Assembly: GCA_048883105.1 (NCBI GenBank)
Contig: JBHLQY010000015.1
Location: 1 to 37,886, forward strand
DNA length: 37,886 nt
Direction: 5' to 3'
DNA from: LW40-45 sp048883105
GTDB lineage: Archaea > Asgardarchaeota > Lokiarchaeia > Sigyniarchaeales > SOKP01
Below, piece by piece: positions 8,444 through 17,810 of this stretch (position 1 is the stretch's first letter; every line of letters starts with the position of its first letter). The translations under genes were made by a program, and so were the position numbers. The notes under the pieces are model-generated. The model made no database searches and had not been told where the DNA came from. It worked only from the letters and a program-made list of their open reading frames with translations.

Positions 8444-8845
8444 TTATCTTTTCAAATTACTTCTGACAAATTCTATTATTGTTTTTAACTCAGTACCAGG
8501 TCCATAAAAACCTGTTAAACCATGCTTTTCTAAGAAGGGTTTATCCTCATCTGGAATTATCCCTCCAACTGAAACTAAAACATCATCAATACCTTGTTCC
8601 TTTAATTTTTCCATGATTACAGGACAAATTACATTATGTGCACCACTTAATATACTTAATAAAACTGCATCTGGATCTTCTTGAATAACTGTATTCACAA
8701 TATCATCTGGAGTTTGATGCAACCCAGTATAAAGTACTTCCATGCCGGCATCCCTTAAAGCTCTTGCGATAACTTTAGCACCTCTATCATGACCATCTAA
8801 ACCGGGTTTGCATACTAACACTTTAATTCTTCTAACTTCTGTCAT
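8444..8845 (-). CDS. mcmA2: Methylmalonyl-CoA mutase, small (cobalamin-binding) subunit
   Basis: A 133-residue free-standing B12-binding domain. DGHDRG at 17-22 is the DxHxxG motif whose His19 replaces dimethylbenzimidazole as the lower cobalt ligand. LLSILSGAH (the SxL motif, near residue 62-69) and SVGGIIPDED (the GG motif) complete the fold. It pairs with the catalytic subunit encoded 13 bp upstream (8859-10493) to interconvert methylmalonyl-CoA-type and succinyl-CoA-type thioesters by radical rearrangement. Split subunits are normal in archaea. GGAGGC precedes the ATG. The pair is transcribed leftward as one unit. Confidence 0.92.
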   Translation of the reverse strand: MTEVRRIKVLVCKPGLDGHDRGAKVIARALRDAGMEVLYTGLHQTPDDIVNTVIQEDPDAVLLSILSGAHNVICPVIMEKLKEQGIDDVLVSVGGIIPDEDKPFLEKHGLTGFYGPGTELKTIIEFVRSNLKR

Positions 8846-8858
8846 TATAATTGCCTCC

Positions 8859-10493
8859 TTAATAAATGGAGTCTTCGTGATAAGTACCGAATACCTCTTT
8901 TAATGTAGCAACAATTTCTCCGACAGTTGCATACTCTCTTACAGCATCTATAATCAAAGGCATTAAATTTCTAGTTTCTTTTGCACCTTCTCTTAACATT
9001 GCTAATTTCTTTATAACTTGATCGTTGTCTCGTTCTTTTTTTATTTTCTTTAAATTCTTTATATGTTCTTTAGCGAGTTCATCATCTATTTTTAATAATG
9101 GAGTGGTACAGGGTTCCTTTATTTGATATTGATTTACACCTACAATAATTCTCTGTTTATTCTCAACCTCTCGCTGATATTTGTAAGAAGCCCTAGCAAT
9201 TTCTTTTTGAAAAAAATTAGCTCTAATAGCTGGGATAACGCCCCCTAAATTCTCTATCTTTTCAAAGTATTTTTCCGATTCTTCTTCCATTTTATTTGTT
9301 AGCCATTCCACATAATAAGAGCCGGCCAGAGGATCAACTGTATCTGCAACGCCTGATTCATGGGCAATTACTTGTTGAGTTCTTAAAGCAATTTTTACTG
9401 CTTTTTCTGTTGGAAGGCATAGAGCCTCGTCAAACGAATTAGTATGTAAGGATTGTGTACCCCCTAAAACAGCAGCTAAAGCTTGTAGCGTAACTCTTAC
9501 GATGTTGTTTTCGGGTTCCTGAGCAGTTAACGATACTCCTGCGGTTTGAGTGTGAAATCGAAGTCGCATTGACTCTGGTTTTTTCGCACCGTATTTATTT
9601 TTCATCCTTTTTGCCCAAATTCGCCTTGCTGCTCTATATTTACAAATTTCTTCAAAAAAGTTATTATGTGAATTAAAGAAAAATGATAATCTAGGGGCAA
9701 AATCGTCCACATTTAATCCCCTCTCCATAGCAGCTTCGACGTACGCGAAACCGTCTGCCAGAGTAAATGCTAGCTCTTGAACTGCTGTTGATCCCGCTTC
9801 TCGAATATGATACCCACTAATTGAAATTGTATACCATTGAGGGACATATTTAGTACAATATTCTATCGTGTCAACTATTAAGCGCATTGATTGTTCTGGA
9901 GGAAAAATCCACGATTTTTGGGCGGTATACTCTTTTAATATGTCATTTTGTATAGTTCCTCTCAATTTATCTGGAGTATGACCCTGCTTTTCGGCTACAA
10001 CAATATACATCGCAAGTAGAATTGATGCGGGTGCGTTTATTGTCATTGAAGTAGAAATTTTGGATAGATCAATCCCATCGAACAATATTTCCATATCTTT
10101 TAATGTATCAATAGACACCCCTTCTTTGCCAATTTCTCCTAAGGCCCTCTCATCAATTGCCTCAATTCCATAAAGGGTGTGCAAGCTAAAAGCTACGCTT
10201 AAACCAGTTTGACCATGATTTAAAAGAAATTTATACCGATTATTTGTTTGCTCTGCAGTCCCAAATCCGGAAAACTGTCTCATAGTCCAGAATTGTCCTC
10301 TATACATATTTTTGTAAGCTCCTCGAGTAAAAGGATATTTTCCAGGTTCTCCTAAATCAGCAGCATAACTAAAATCTTTTAAATTCGCTGGAGTATACAA
10401 TTTTTTAATATCAATATCGGATAAATTAGTAAAATTCTTTTTCCTCTCGGATTTAGATGCACTTTTAGCTTCTTGCTTTTCAATCTTAGTCAT
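8859..10493 (-). CDS. mcmA1: Methylmalonyl-CoA mutase, large (catalytic) subunit
   Basis: A 544-residue acyl-CoA mutase TIM-barrel subunit. Diagnostic segments are GKYPFTRGAYKNMYRGQFWTMRQFSGFGTAEQTNNRYKFL (substrate end of the barrel), STSMTINAPASILLAMY, SISGYHIREAGSTAVQELAFTLADG, APRLSFFFNSHNNFFEEICKYRAARR, LRFHTQTAGVSLTAQEPENN and GVADTVDPLAGSYYVE. Length matches the alpha chain of split archaeal and bacterial mutases (about 520-560). It acts with the B12 subunit next door. One departure is the loop normally reading AFDLPTQ in methylmalonyl-CoA mutases, here AFSLHTLYGIEAIDERALGE; substrate could therefore differ from methylmalonyl-CoA. No meaB-like chaperone or epimerase gene is in view. 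Confidence 0.92.
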   Translation of the reverse strand: MTKIEKQEAKSASKSERKKNFTNLSDIDIKKLYTPANLKDFSYAADLGEPGKYPFTRGAYKNMYRGQFWTMRQFSGFGTAEQTNNRYKFLLNHGQTGLSVAFSLHTLYGIEAIDERALGEIGKEGVSIDTLKDMEILFDGIDLSKISTSMTINAPASILLAMYIVVAEKQGHTPDKLRGTIQNDILKEYTAQKSWIFPPEQSMRLIVDTIEYCTKYVPQWYTISISGYHIREAGSTAVQELAFTLADGFAYVEAAMERGLNVDDFAPRLSFFFNSHNNFFEEICKYRAARRIWAKRMKNKYGAKKPESMRLRFHTQTAGVSLTAQEPENNIVRVTLQALAAVLGGTQSLHTNSFDEALCLPTEKAVKIALRTQQVIAHESGVADTVDPLAGSYYVEWLTNKMEEESEKYFEKIENLGGVIPAIRANFFQKEIARASYKYQREVENKQRIIVGVNQYQIKEPCTTPLLKIDDELAKEHIKNLKKIKKERDNDQVIKKLAMLREGAKETRNLMPLIIDAVREYATVGEIVATLKEVFGTYHEDSIY

Positions 10494-10641
10494 AAGAATA
10501 AACCCATTAATTAATTAAATGAATATTATGTTCTATCTCTATTATAGATTTTGATTCAAATGAAGTTGATATTTGAGTTTATTAACTATCATTGAAATTG
10601 TTATAAATAAAAAACTTTTATCACATCAATAAAGAAATTGA

Positions 10642-11775
10642 TCAAAACGCTATATAAGCTTCTCTAATGGCTGAACAGCCACCACATCTCACACAACCAG
10701 CTTTATTCTCAAGAGGATTGACTCCATATTCTTTCATTAATTTTGCCGCTTCACTATAGATTTCGAGTAAGAGTTTATAATTTGTAGTTGGCAAATCTTT
10801 CATTCCCGGGATTGATCTTGCAGGTGTTATGAAAGGGATGACTCCTAATGAAATTAACTTTTCTAAATCTGAGATAAATTCGTCATTAGATTCTCCAAAT
10901 CCCGTTAAAAGAAAAGAAGATACTTGATTTTTGCCGAATATTTCAAGAGCATGCTTCCAATTTTTTTCGAATATCTCATATGGTATGTGGGCTTTTCCAG
11001 GCGTAATGTCTTTTCGAATTTTTTCATCAAGTACTTCAAGATGAATACCAATCGTATCAGCTCCAGACTCTTTTAACTTATTTATATATGATAAATCCTC
11101 TATTGGTTCAATTTGAACATGTAAAGGAAGTTTTGGATTATTACTTTTTATTCCTTTTAAGAGTTCAATATATCTTTTAGCTCCTTTATCTATACCCTCT
11201 TCGGTTCCACTAGTCAAAGTCATATGGGAGCATCTCCCCTCCTTTTTCGCTTGAATTATAACTTCATTCATTTGGTTGTAATTCTTTTCTAAAATTGTTG
11301 TGTCGTAATTTAAACTTAATTCAATCCCACAGAATTTACATGCTTCTCCACAGGCCCAATATACGCATTTTTGATAGATGGTACTAGCTAAACAATCGAT
11401 TCCGTGCACTAATGCTACTTTTTTCATTGGAATTCCATCGGAAGTTTTGAATTTAGCATCGTAAAATTTGGGTTCTGGAACTAACTTTAATTTGCAATAA
11501 GAATTATTTTCTTTATTATTATAAATTTCAAAGAAATTTCCTATTTTTTCTTTTAAAAATAAATCAGTTTTTGTTGGATTACTCCAAAGAGCAACATTAG
11601 CTAATGTTACATTGTCCTCTAATATAAAATATCTCCCTCCAAGTGGTCCAGCTCCACCCTTTCGACCATAATTAATTCCTTGTTTTTGATAATATTCGAA
11701 TAAATTCTCATCTAGATATAGTCCGTAGCAGAGTAATTTAGTTTTTAATTTTAATGCTGTATGAATATCAATCAT
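10642..11775 (-). CDS. Radical SAM protein, MSMEG_0568-like
   Basis: A 377-residue radical SAM enzyme. The cluster motif is CGEACKFC (C142, C146, C149; CxxxCxxC), followed by the barrel with SGTEEGIDKGAKRY (SAM-contact region) and a C-terminal CVRCGGC that may bind a second metal centre. The N-terminal part GRKGGAGPLGGRYFILED resembles radical SAM proteins of the MSMEG_0568 family, whose reaction is unknown. The gene is monocistronic, ends in a UGA stop at 10642-10644 (useful as proof that UGA still terminates here), and is divergent from the ribosomal protein gene. The subfamily is from memory and is uncertain; radical SAM membership is firm. Confidence 0.8.
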   Translation of the reverse strand: MIDIHTALKLKTKLLCYGLYLDENLFEYYQKQGINYGRKGGAGPLGGRYFILEDNVTLANVALWSNPTKTDLFLKEKIGNFFEIYNNKENNSYCKLKLVPEPKFYDAKFKTSDGIPMKKVALVHGIDCLASTIYQKCVYWACGEACKFCGIELSLNYDTTILEKNYNQMNEVIIQAKKEGRCSHMTLTSGTEEGIDKGAKRYIELLKGIKSNNPKLPLHVQIEPIEDLSYINKLKESGADTIGIHLEVLDEKIRKDITPGKAHIPYEIFEKNWKHALEIFGKNQVSSFLLTGFGESNDEFISDLEKLISLGVIPFITPARSIPGMKDLPTTNYKLLLEIYSEAAKLMKEYGVNPLENKAGCVRCGGCSAIREAYIAF

Positions 11776-11861
11776 GTTTTGAATAAAGATTAAAAAATTT
11801 CTTATTTATTTTAACCTTAGAAGGCGTTTTTTAATAAAATTTTTTAATTATCTTACATGAG

Positions 11862-11886
11862 AGTTTAATAATAAGTTTATTAAACT
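11862..11886. promoter_or_regulatory. Inverted repeat upstream of the L10e gene
   Basis: AGTTTAATAA and TTATTAAACT form perfect 10-bp arms around a 5-base spacer, 50 bp upstream of the L10e start codon. It could be an operator or a weak RNA hairpin in the leader. It is entirely AT-rich apart from one GC pair per arm, so the thermodynamic stability is low and a DNA-level role is more plausible. Confidence 0.35.
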
Positions 11887-11935
11887 TTATTACTAAGAGA
11901 TATAATCATTTTATTAATAAAAAGAGGAGATAATC

Positions 11936-12562
11936 ATGGCGCACAGGAGACCTTGGAAATGTTATAGTAAATGGACGAGGAGACCTTTTCAATATAAAAG
12001 AAGTGCGAATCGTAGAAGGGAGTTCGCTCGTGGTGGAGCCCAGTCGAAAATCGTTCGCTTCTGGGGGGGTAATAAAGAAATTCCGTGGGAAGAATGGGAT
12101 CTAGTTGTCGGGCTTAAAGTAGATAAGCAAGTTCAAATCTCTTCAAACGCATTAGAAGCGATCCGTATTACTATAAATGGTGCTCTTCAGAAATATCTAG
12201 GAAGACATAATTTTCGCCTTCGACTACGGCCAAAACCATTTCAAAAATACCGTGAAAATAGGATGCTTGCTTTTGCTGGAGCAGATCGCGTACAGAGTGG
12301 AATGCGTAATTCTTTTGGGAGATCGACTGGAGTTTGCGCTCGAGTGAGAGCAGGTCAAGTAATAGCTGAAGTTGGGACAGATGTGAAAAATCTATCTTTA
12401 GTTAGAGACCGATTACGTGTAGCGTCAATGAAAATCCCTTGTACATGTCAAATTGTCATATTACAATATAAAACACCAGAACTCTTTAAAAGATCTGGTT
12501 TACCTTTATATGATGATAAAAAGCGTAGAGAAATTCCATTATACGAGTTAGCTTTTTCATAA
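11936..12562 (+). CDS. rpl10e: Large ribosomal subunit protein L10e (uL16 family)
   Basis: Clear L10e/uL16. It has the basic N-terminus AHRRPWKCYSKWTRRPFQY, then GGAQSKIVRFWGGNK, the core SSNALEAIRITINGALQKYLG, and the conserved loop MLAFAGADRVQSGMRNSFGRSTG with CARVRAGQVI. It binds 23S rRNA near the peptidyl-transferase and tRNA elbow region. At 208 residues it is longer than most archaeal versions (about 170-180) because of a C-terminal tail ending ELFKRSGLPLY...IPLYELAFS. Start choice is supported by AGAGGAG 6 nt before the ATG. This gene gives the firmest domain-level assignment (Archaea rather than Bacteria). Confidence 0.96.
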   Translation: MAHRRPWKCYSKWTRRPFQYKRSANRRREFARGGAQSKIVRFWGGNKEIPWEEWDLVVGLKVDKQVQISSNALEAIRITINGALQKYLGRHNFRLRLRPKPFQKYRENRMLAFAGADRVQSGMRNSFGRSTGVCARVRAGQVIAEVGTDVKNLSLVRDRLRVASMKIPCTCQIVILQYKTPELFKRSGLPLYDDKKRREIPLYELAFS

Positions 12563-12598
12563 ATCATTATTTTTAATAATTTTCGTTTAATATAAACC

Positions 12599-13951
12599 TT
12601 GAAAAATCTTGAACCTTTCTTTAATCCGAAAAGCATTTTAATTGTTGGAGTATCAAGAAAAGCCTATACTTTTAGTTACACTATATTAAAAAATTTATTA
12701 GAGATCTTCTATAATAGAGAGATCTATTTATTAAATCCAAATTCCAATGAAATACTTGGAGTTAAATCCTATCAATCTTTGGAAGAGATTCCTGAGATTC
12801 CAGAATTAGCTGTTATTGTTTTAGGGAAAAAAATTATTGAAATTGTAGAAAAATTGGGCAAATTTGGAGTCAAATACATAACAATTCAAACTGAATTAAA
12901 GACAGGTATTGATGATACAGATTTTACTATAAAATTGAATCAAATTTGCGAAAAATATGACATTACTTATTTAGGACCCTCTATGATCGGAATTATAAAC
13001 TTTATTGATAACTTTACTACTTCGATTATTCCAGTTAGACAATATATTATGCGAGAAAATAAAAATATAAAAGATGGCATTAGTTTTATTGCCCAATCTG
13101 GAGGATTAGCGGGTGCTTTAGGGTGGTGGAGGCCCTCCCAGAAATTACCCATTTCAAAAGTTGTCCATTTAGGTAAAGGATTTCATATTAATGAGGCTGA
13201 TTTACTTAAGTATTTTCTGAACGATAATACTACAAGAGTAATCTCTCTATTTTTAAGAGAGATATCTGACGAATTAATTGATGCCGTTAAAAATATTGCT
13301 TCTTATAAACCTGTTCTTTTCTTTTACGTAGGGAGAGAGGAAAAGAAAGAAAAAGAGCTAAAAAAAGCAGGTGGTATACCTGTTTCAAATTACATTGAAC
13401 TTTTTGAAATTGCAAAAATCTTTTTATGGTGTCCAAAGCCACAAGGTACAAATTTAGGAATAATTGGGCCATCTTCGGGAGCAATTCATTTAATTGTAAA
13501 AGAAATGAGAAAACAAAATTTAACGTTAGCAAAACCTTCTCAAAAATCTCAGGAAATAATTTTAGATAAAATCGGTGGTTCTACTTGCGATTATGGAAAT
13601 CCTGTGGATTATTGGCCCCCCGATAAATTAATAGGCATAAAAATTTGTGGCATATATAATACATCTGCAAATACTTTATTAAAGGACGATAATGTAGATG
13701 GATTAATCCTTGCGTTAGAATTTTTTATAGAAATAGAATTTGATTTCAATATTTTTGAAAAAATAAAGAAATCTTATCCTAATAAGCCTATTATAACGAT
13801 ATTAATTCAAGCTGAAAGAGAGGGAGCAAAAAGAGTATTTAACTCTGCTTCTGACTTGAAGATTCCTGTATTTGAAAATGAAATAGAACGGGCAGTACGA
13901 GGATACAAGTTATTATACGATTATTATTCAAAAATAAAAAAGAAAAAATAA
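12599..13951 (+). CDS. ADP-forming acyl-CoA synthetase alpha-subunit-like protein
   Basis: A 450-residue protein built like the alpha subunit of NDP-forming acetyl/acyl-CoA synthetases. An N-terminal CoA-binding Rossmann domain (PKSILIVGVSRK, residues 10-21; YLLNPNSNEILGVKSYQSLEEIPE) is followed by a succinyl-CoA-ligase-like domain (FIAQSGGLAGALGWW, then NLGIIGPSSGAIHLIVKEM). No ATP-grasp beta domain is present here or in neighbouring genes. It could pair with a beta subunit elsewhere for acyl-CoA plus ADP to acid plus ATP, or be a CoA-binding relative without that activity. The start is TTG 36 bp after the L10e stop, with no clear ribosome binding site, so co-transcription with L10e is likely. 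Confidence 0.75.
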   Translation: MKNLEPFFNPKSILIVGVSRKAYTFSYTILKNLLEIFYNREIYLLNPNSNEILGVKSYQSLEEIPEIPELAVIVLGKKIIEIVEKLGKFGVKYITIQTELKTGIDDTDFTIKLNQICEKYDITYLGPSMIGIINFIDNFTTSIIPVRQYIMRENKNIKDGISFIAQSGGLAGALGWWRPSQKLPISKVVHLGKGFHINEADLLKYFLNDNTTRVISLFLREISDELIDAVKNIASYKPVLFFYVGREEKKEKELKKAGGIPVSNYIELFEIAKIFLWCPKPQGTNLGIIGPSSGAIHLIVKEMRKQNLTLAKPSQKSQEIILDKIGGSTCDYGNPVDYWPPDKLIGIKICGIYNTSANTLLKDDNVDGLILALEFFIEIEFDFNIFEKIKKSYPNKPIITILIQAEREGAKRVFNSASDLKIPVFENEIERAVRGYKLLYDYYSKIKKKK

Positions 13952-13956
13952 TAAAA

Positions 13957-15222
13957 TTAGCTCGAAAAAATCTCTTTCAATTCTTCAGGTATTTCGGCAT
14001 CTTCATCCATCAAGGAAAGCACATAGATTTTTTCTCCGCACTTACATTCTTTTCCTTCAAATAAGTAAAATTTAAATTGATTTTTCCAAGTACAAATTTG
14101 AGTGCTAGTAAATTCTGCGGTTTCACCACATAAACAATATATCGGCATATCTTCTGAATTTGGAATAATTTCATCAAAGGTATTAGTAGTTGCAGTAAAA
14201 TCACAATTATTTAACATATCATTAATTTTATCTGCGAGCGCACTTTTTAAACTAGGCAAAAAGCCAGTAAGAACACCATTTTTACCAGCTATTTCCGTCA
14301 AAGCTATAAAATTTTTTTCTGGTTTAGTTGGCGTTTTGCTTTCAGTAGGAATTTGTCGTTCTTGTTGAAGGAGTATTTCAGGTATAGGAAATGGTTCCAT
14401 CTCTGGGGGATATTCAAATGAGAAGAAATACTGTAAAGTACCTTTAACAGTTCTTTGATTTATTAGCTTCAAATTTTCGTAGTCTCGGCTATGAAGAATG
14501 AATTTTATTAATTGAAGCGGAACTTTCATATCTAAAAGTCTTGATCGAATATTCTCTAGAATATCACCAGTATAGCCCTTTAAAATCATAATATCTTCAC
14601 GATTTTCTGTGTAAAATGCGTTTTTGTTTTCTTCCTTAAAGTTATACCATTTTCGTAATACGCTTCCTCTAATTAATTGAGGGATCATACAGAAAATACA
14701 TAATAAGGGGATAAAAACCCAAATTAATTCCGTTATGGTTCCAATGAAGAACAACGTTAATAACATCAATATTATGAACATGGGTAGTGTAGTTAATAGG
14801 CTTAATTTTCTTAAACGCTTATCAACAGGTTGTTTTATCCCTTGTTTTTTTAGGGCAGTGACCTCCCCCTCTTTTTTTAATCGATAAATGATCTCAATAA
14901 TTTGTTTATCTTCAAAATTTTTTTTTAATAATTTGTCTTCCTCTTTATCACCCGTATTAATTGATTCTAGAAATTTTTGCATCTCGTTCTTATATTGCTC
15001 AATAGAACGATCTTTATAAATGAAATCTAAAGTTTCCTCTGAAAAATAATCTAAAAAACGGGCAATAAAAAGTTTTTTTTCAATTTCTTGGATATCTCCT
15101 GGCTTAAGGCCTAGTGCTTCTTGAAGCAATTGTCCTTGAGTTTTCCGAACTGGTTTACTTTCTTTACCTGATTCTTCTGGGGATTCCGATTCTACATTTT
15201 TATATTTTTCGTTTTCACTCAT
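13957..15222 (-). CDS. Two-TM protein with C-terminal cysteine-rich domain
   Basis: A 421-residue protein of unrecognised family. It has a charged, probably disordered N-terminus (SENEKYKNVESESPEESGKE), a helical region to about residue 135, two adjacent hydrophobic segments at about 141-161 and 163-184, and a long soluble C-terminal part. Near the end, YCLCGETAEF and ECKCGEKIYVL form two CxCG knuckles about 40 residues apart, likely a zinc site. The two TM segments make a short hairpin, placing both large domains on the same side, probably cytoplasmic. It is convergent with the synthetase-like gene, 5 bp away. Confidence 0.7.
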   Translation of the reverse strand: MSENEKYKNVESESPEESGKESKPVRKTQGQLLQEALGLKPGDIQEIEKKLFIARFLDYFSEETLDFIYKDRSIEQYKNEMQKFLESINTGDKEEDKLLKKNFEDKQIIEIIYRLKKEGEVTALKKQGIKQPVDKRLRKLSLLTTLPMFIILMLLTLFFIGTITELIWVFIPLLCIFCMIPQLIRGSVLRKWYNFKEENKNAFYTENREDIMILKGYTGDILENIRSRLLDMKVPLQLIKFILHSRDYENLKLINQRTVKGTLQYFFSFEYPPEMEPFPIPEILLQQERQIPTESKTPTKPEKNFIALTEIAGKNGVLTGFLPSLKSALADKINDMLNNCDFTATTNTFDEIIPNSEDMPIYCLCGETAEFTSTQICTWKNQFKFYLFEGKECKCGEKIYVLSLMDEDAEIPEELKEIFSS

Positions 15223-15383
15223 ATTCTATTCAAAATTTCAAATTTTATATTTAAAATTATTTAGTAAAGTAAATAACTCTTTTGATATGAAATAAAAAGA
15301 ATTTCGAAAATGTTTTAGTTTTCCCCTTAAGCTTCTAATAATGTGTCTTAACAAAATATAAAAAAATAAGTCTTAAAACTGAA

Positions 15384-15614
15384 TTAGGCAATATTTACAA
15401 CAGATTTAATTTCTGGGACGAATTGTTTTATTGCTCTTTCAATTCCAAACTGTAGCGTTTGTTGCGCATAAGCACATCCCACACAATGTCCCATTAATTT
15501 CACTTTGACGATGCCATCATCAGTAACTTCAATAAGTTCAACATCGCCCCCATCCATTTGGAGTTGAGGCCTAATTTTGTCAACAACTTGTTTAACTTTA
15601 TCTTTATCTATCAA
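15384..15614 (-). CDS. NFU-type iron-sulfur cluster scaffold protein
   Basis: A 76-residue NifU C-terminal (NFU) domain: VVDKIRPQLQMDGGDVELIEV, then the cluster-binding CVGC at residues 44-47 in MGHCVGCAYAQQTL. Such proteins bind a bridging [4Fe-4S] cluster between two subunits and hand it to apo-proteins. The rest of this window encodes many [4Fe-4S] sites (HdrA, HdrCB, FrhB-like, MvhD), so it has plausible local clients, although it is not in their operon. Length is that of a minimal single-domain NFU. The ATG at 15612-15614 fits the family start. Confidence 0.9.
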   Translation of the reverse strand: MIDKDKVKQVVDKIRPQLQMDGGDVELIEVTDDGIVKVKLMGHCVGCAYAQQTLQFGIERAIKQFVPEIKSVVNIA

Positions 15615-15823
15615 ACTTTTTCACTTCTCATTTGTTTATTATTATATTCTTAATATAATAAATAAGAACAAATATTTAAAGCGTACTCATTATAATTTAA
15701 AATAAATAATCGTGTTCCAATTAACAATTTCTATAATTCTTTAGGCAACATTAATAAAATAAAAAGATTAAATTAATTTGTAATTTTAATTGAATTTAAT
15801 AAATACATTGAAGGAGTAAATAA

Positions 15824-16192
15824 TTGGATAATCAAGATTTCATAGCACAACTAAATAGAGCACAAGATTTAATGTCTCAAGCGAAATATAAAGAAGCTTC
15901 TATCTTACTTAAAAACTTAAAAGAGATTGAAAAAAATAGCGATTTTGATTATAATTTAACACATAGACTTTATCAACTTTATTCTAATTGTCGCTCTTTA
16001 TATAATCAGAAAATTATTCTAAAGTATATAGATAAAATATCAAAGTACTCTTCTTCAGTAACTTTTCATGAGTTAAAAAACGAAATACACGAAATTGACT
16101 TAGAAGAAGCCATCTTGGGTCGTGAGATTGAATTATTAATTCTAAGGGGCTTATTATCCTGTAGAATAGAAAAAAATAAAATAATATTTTAA
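15824..16192 (+). CDS. Hypothetical small alpha-helical protein
   Basis: A 122-residue protein starting with TTG; GGAG at 15812 gives good spacing. The sequence is rich in Leu, Lys and Tyr and looks all-helical, with a TPR-like pair of helices (DFIAQLNRAQDLMSQAKYKEASILLKNLKEIEKN). It has no cysteine motif, signal peptide or membrane helix. The family is not recognised. The next gene (16278) is on the same strand 85 bp downstream and also encodes a helical-repeat protein, so the two may form an operon of scaffold-type proteins. Confidence 0.65.
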   Translation: MDNQDFIAQLNRAQDLMSQAKYKEASILLKNLKEIEKNSDFDYNLTHRLYQLYSNCRSLYNQKIILKYIDKISKYSSSVTFHELKNEIHEIDLEEAILGREIELLILRGLLSCRIEKNKIIF

Positions 16193-16277
16193 GCTCTTTA
16201 GTTATTTTCCTTAAAGTTTAAATCTTTTATTTTTTAAAGTATACATTAATATCAATTAATATAGAGGATCTATAAGA

Positions 16278-16937
16278 TTGAATGCTACATTGACACCCGA
16301 GAAGATATATACTGATGTTGTAAATAATAAATTAAGTAAAGAAGTAGCTAGTGAACTATTAATTTCTTTAATTGAAAGTCCTGATAATAATACCAGAATT
16401 AAGGCAATAAAAACCTTTTTAGATTTATCCTTAAATAGTGATAAAGTCTTTAGAATTGTTGAAAACTGTTTATTATCCGATGAAAATGCTTTAGTTAGGA
16501 GTGCAGCTGCCGAAGTTTTATTTAAAATTTTTCCAAAAAATATGAATTATTTACCTTTAAAGTGGGCGAGTCGCTATGAAAAATCTGCTATTGTAATAAA
16601 TACTTTTCTTAATTTATTTGATATTAACGATCCTCATTTTGATTTTCTTAAAAAAGAAATTTTAAGAAGGCTTGAACAGACTTATTTAATAATTCCAGAA
16701 GAAATCAACTTTTTTTTAACTTTAGATGTCTTATATGCTGAATATGCAAAAGATTTTGAATTTAAAGCTGGCTCCGCTTGGTTTAAAATAATGAGGCTAT
16801 TAAATAAATTTCCCAATACAACTGGATTAATCCAGCGAATGTATTACATTCGCCTCGGTGGAAAGAAATATCTGTCGCCACCTGACGAATCGTTTTCTTA
16901 TTTAAAAGAACTTATTTTGAAAAAAAATGAGCTTTAA
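16278..16937 (+). CDS. HEAT-like helical repeat protein
   Basis: A 219-residue protein from a TTG start, with GAGG about 10 nt upstream. The N-terminal half looks like two to three HEAT/PBS-lyase-like repeats (ASELLISLIESPDNNTRIKAIKTFL, then CLLSDENALVRSAAAEVLF). The C-terminal half is helical without obvious repeats. The protein is presumably a protein-binding scaffold; a much larger HEAT protein is encoded at 22538-24124. Its last four bases overlap the end of the convergent cupin gene. Confidence 0.65.
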   Translation: MNATLTPEKIYTDVVNNKLSKEVASELLISLIESPDNNTRIKAIKTFLDLSLNSDKVFRIVENCLLSDENALVRSAAAEVLFKIFPKNMNYLPLKWASRYEKSAIVINTFLNLFDINDPHFDFLKKEILRRLEQTYLIIPEEINFFLTLDVLYAEYAKDFEFKAGSAWFKIMRLLNKFPNTTGLIQRMYYIRLGGKKYLSPPDESFSYLKELILKKNEL

Positions 16938-17740
16938 ACTTTTATTGTGGTTGGTTCTACCAGCTTTGTTTTACCGAAAGTAGGAATACACCAATAATAC
17001 ATACAATAATTTAGATTTTTATAATAAGGTCTGGCAAAATTGCAATGACCTAACGTACCGGGGAAAAATAAACCATCTCCATCTGTAAGATCCTTACAAA
17101 CGGATTGACCCTCCGTGCTTATAAGATATTGTGAAATAGCATAATTTTCGTCGTCTATACACATGAGGTATATTTCGGGATATTCAGGATGAATATGTGG
17201 ATAGATTTCAACATTTCCATAGTAATCTTTTTCCAAATTAACGCTCGTTATAACACCTTGCCTTAGCGATTCATTTGGTATATTTGTATAACCAGACATA
17301 AAATAACGATTTTTAATTGCTGTAAATACTTTTCTAAAAGTACACATTTTATTTTCTGAACCTAATTCTCCTCTAGGTATAAACTTATTCAAGTCGAAAT
17401 TTTTAATTTCAAAATCAGTGTCAATTTTGCCATCAATAGTGCTATAATATAAGCAAATTTTGCATTTCTCTTTCGATTTCACTCCGATTGACGCTTCTTT
17501 ACTTGGAGGAATGAAAAAAATGTCAAATTGATTTAATTCAAACTTAGAGCCATTGTAATTTAATATAACCTTTCCTAACAACAAACAACCGTTAAGAATT
17601 TCTTTTTTATTAGTTCTTAATTTTAAATCAGACTCAAAATAAAAATATTTTATTAATGTATTATTTAATTCTCTTTCAATAGGTCCCTTTATAGGGTCCT
17701 CCAAAAAAAAAGAAAGCATTTTGGTCTTAGTTAAAACCAT
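16934..17740 (-). CDS. KduI/IolB-like cupin protein
   Basis: A 268-residue two-domain protein resembling the 5-keto-4-deoxyuronate isomerase (KduI) / IolB superfamily of sugar-acid isomerases. A candidate metal site is PHIHPEYPEIYLM (H182, H184, E189) with a later His in FFPGTLGHCNFARP (H232), which matches the H-x-H...E...H cupin arrangement. The N-terminal half has the FFIPPSKEASI segment typical of the first KduI domain. It may isomerise a keto-uronate or inositol-derived sugar acid; no other sugar-acid genes are adjacent, so the substrate is open. Soluble, no signal peptide. The start ATG is at 17738-17740. Confidence 0.65.
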   Translation of the reverse strand: MVLTKTKMLSFFLEDPIKGPIERELNNTLIKYFYFESDLKLRTNKKEILNGCLLLGKVILNYNGSKFELNQFDIFFIPPSKEASIGVKSKEKCKICLYYSTIDGKIDTDFEIKNFDLNKFIPRGELGSENKMCTFRKVFTAIKNRYFMSGYTNIPNESLRQGVITSVNLEKDYYGNVEIYPHIHPEYPEIYLMCIDDENYAISQYLISTEGQSVCKDLTDGDGLFFPGTLGHCNFARPYYKNLNYCMYYWCIPTFGKTKLVEPTTIKV

Positions 17741-17810
17741 TATTAAAAGAATGATTTATAATTGATATTTATTTCAAATAAGTAAAATTATATAATTTAA
17801 ATAAAACTGT

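Noticed and set aside
12448..12636. Minus-strand frame across the end of the L10e gene
   Set aside because: It is antisense to the L10e end and the next start, and its composition is that of a chance AT-rich frame.
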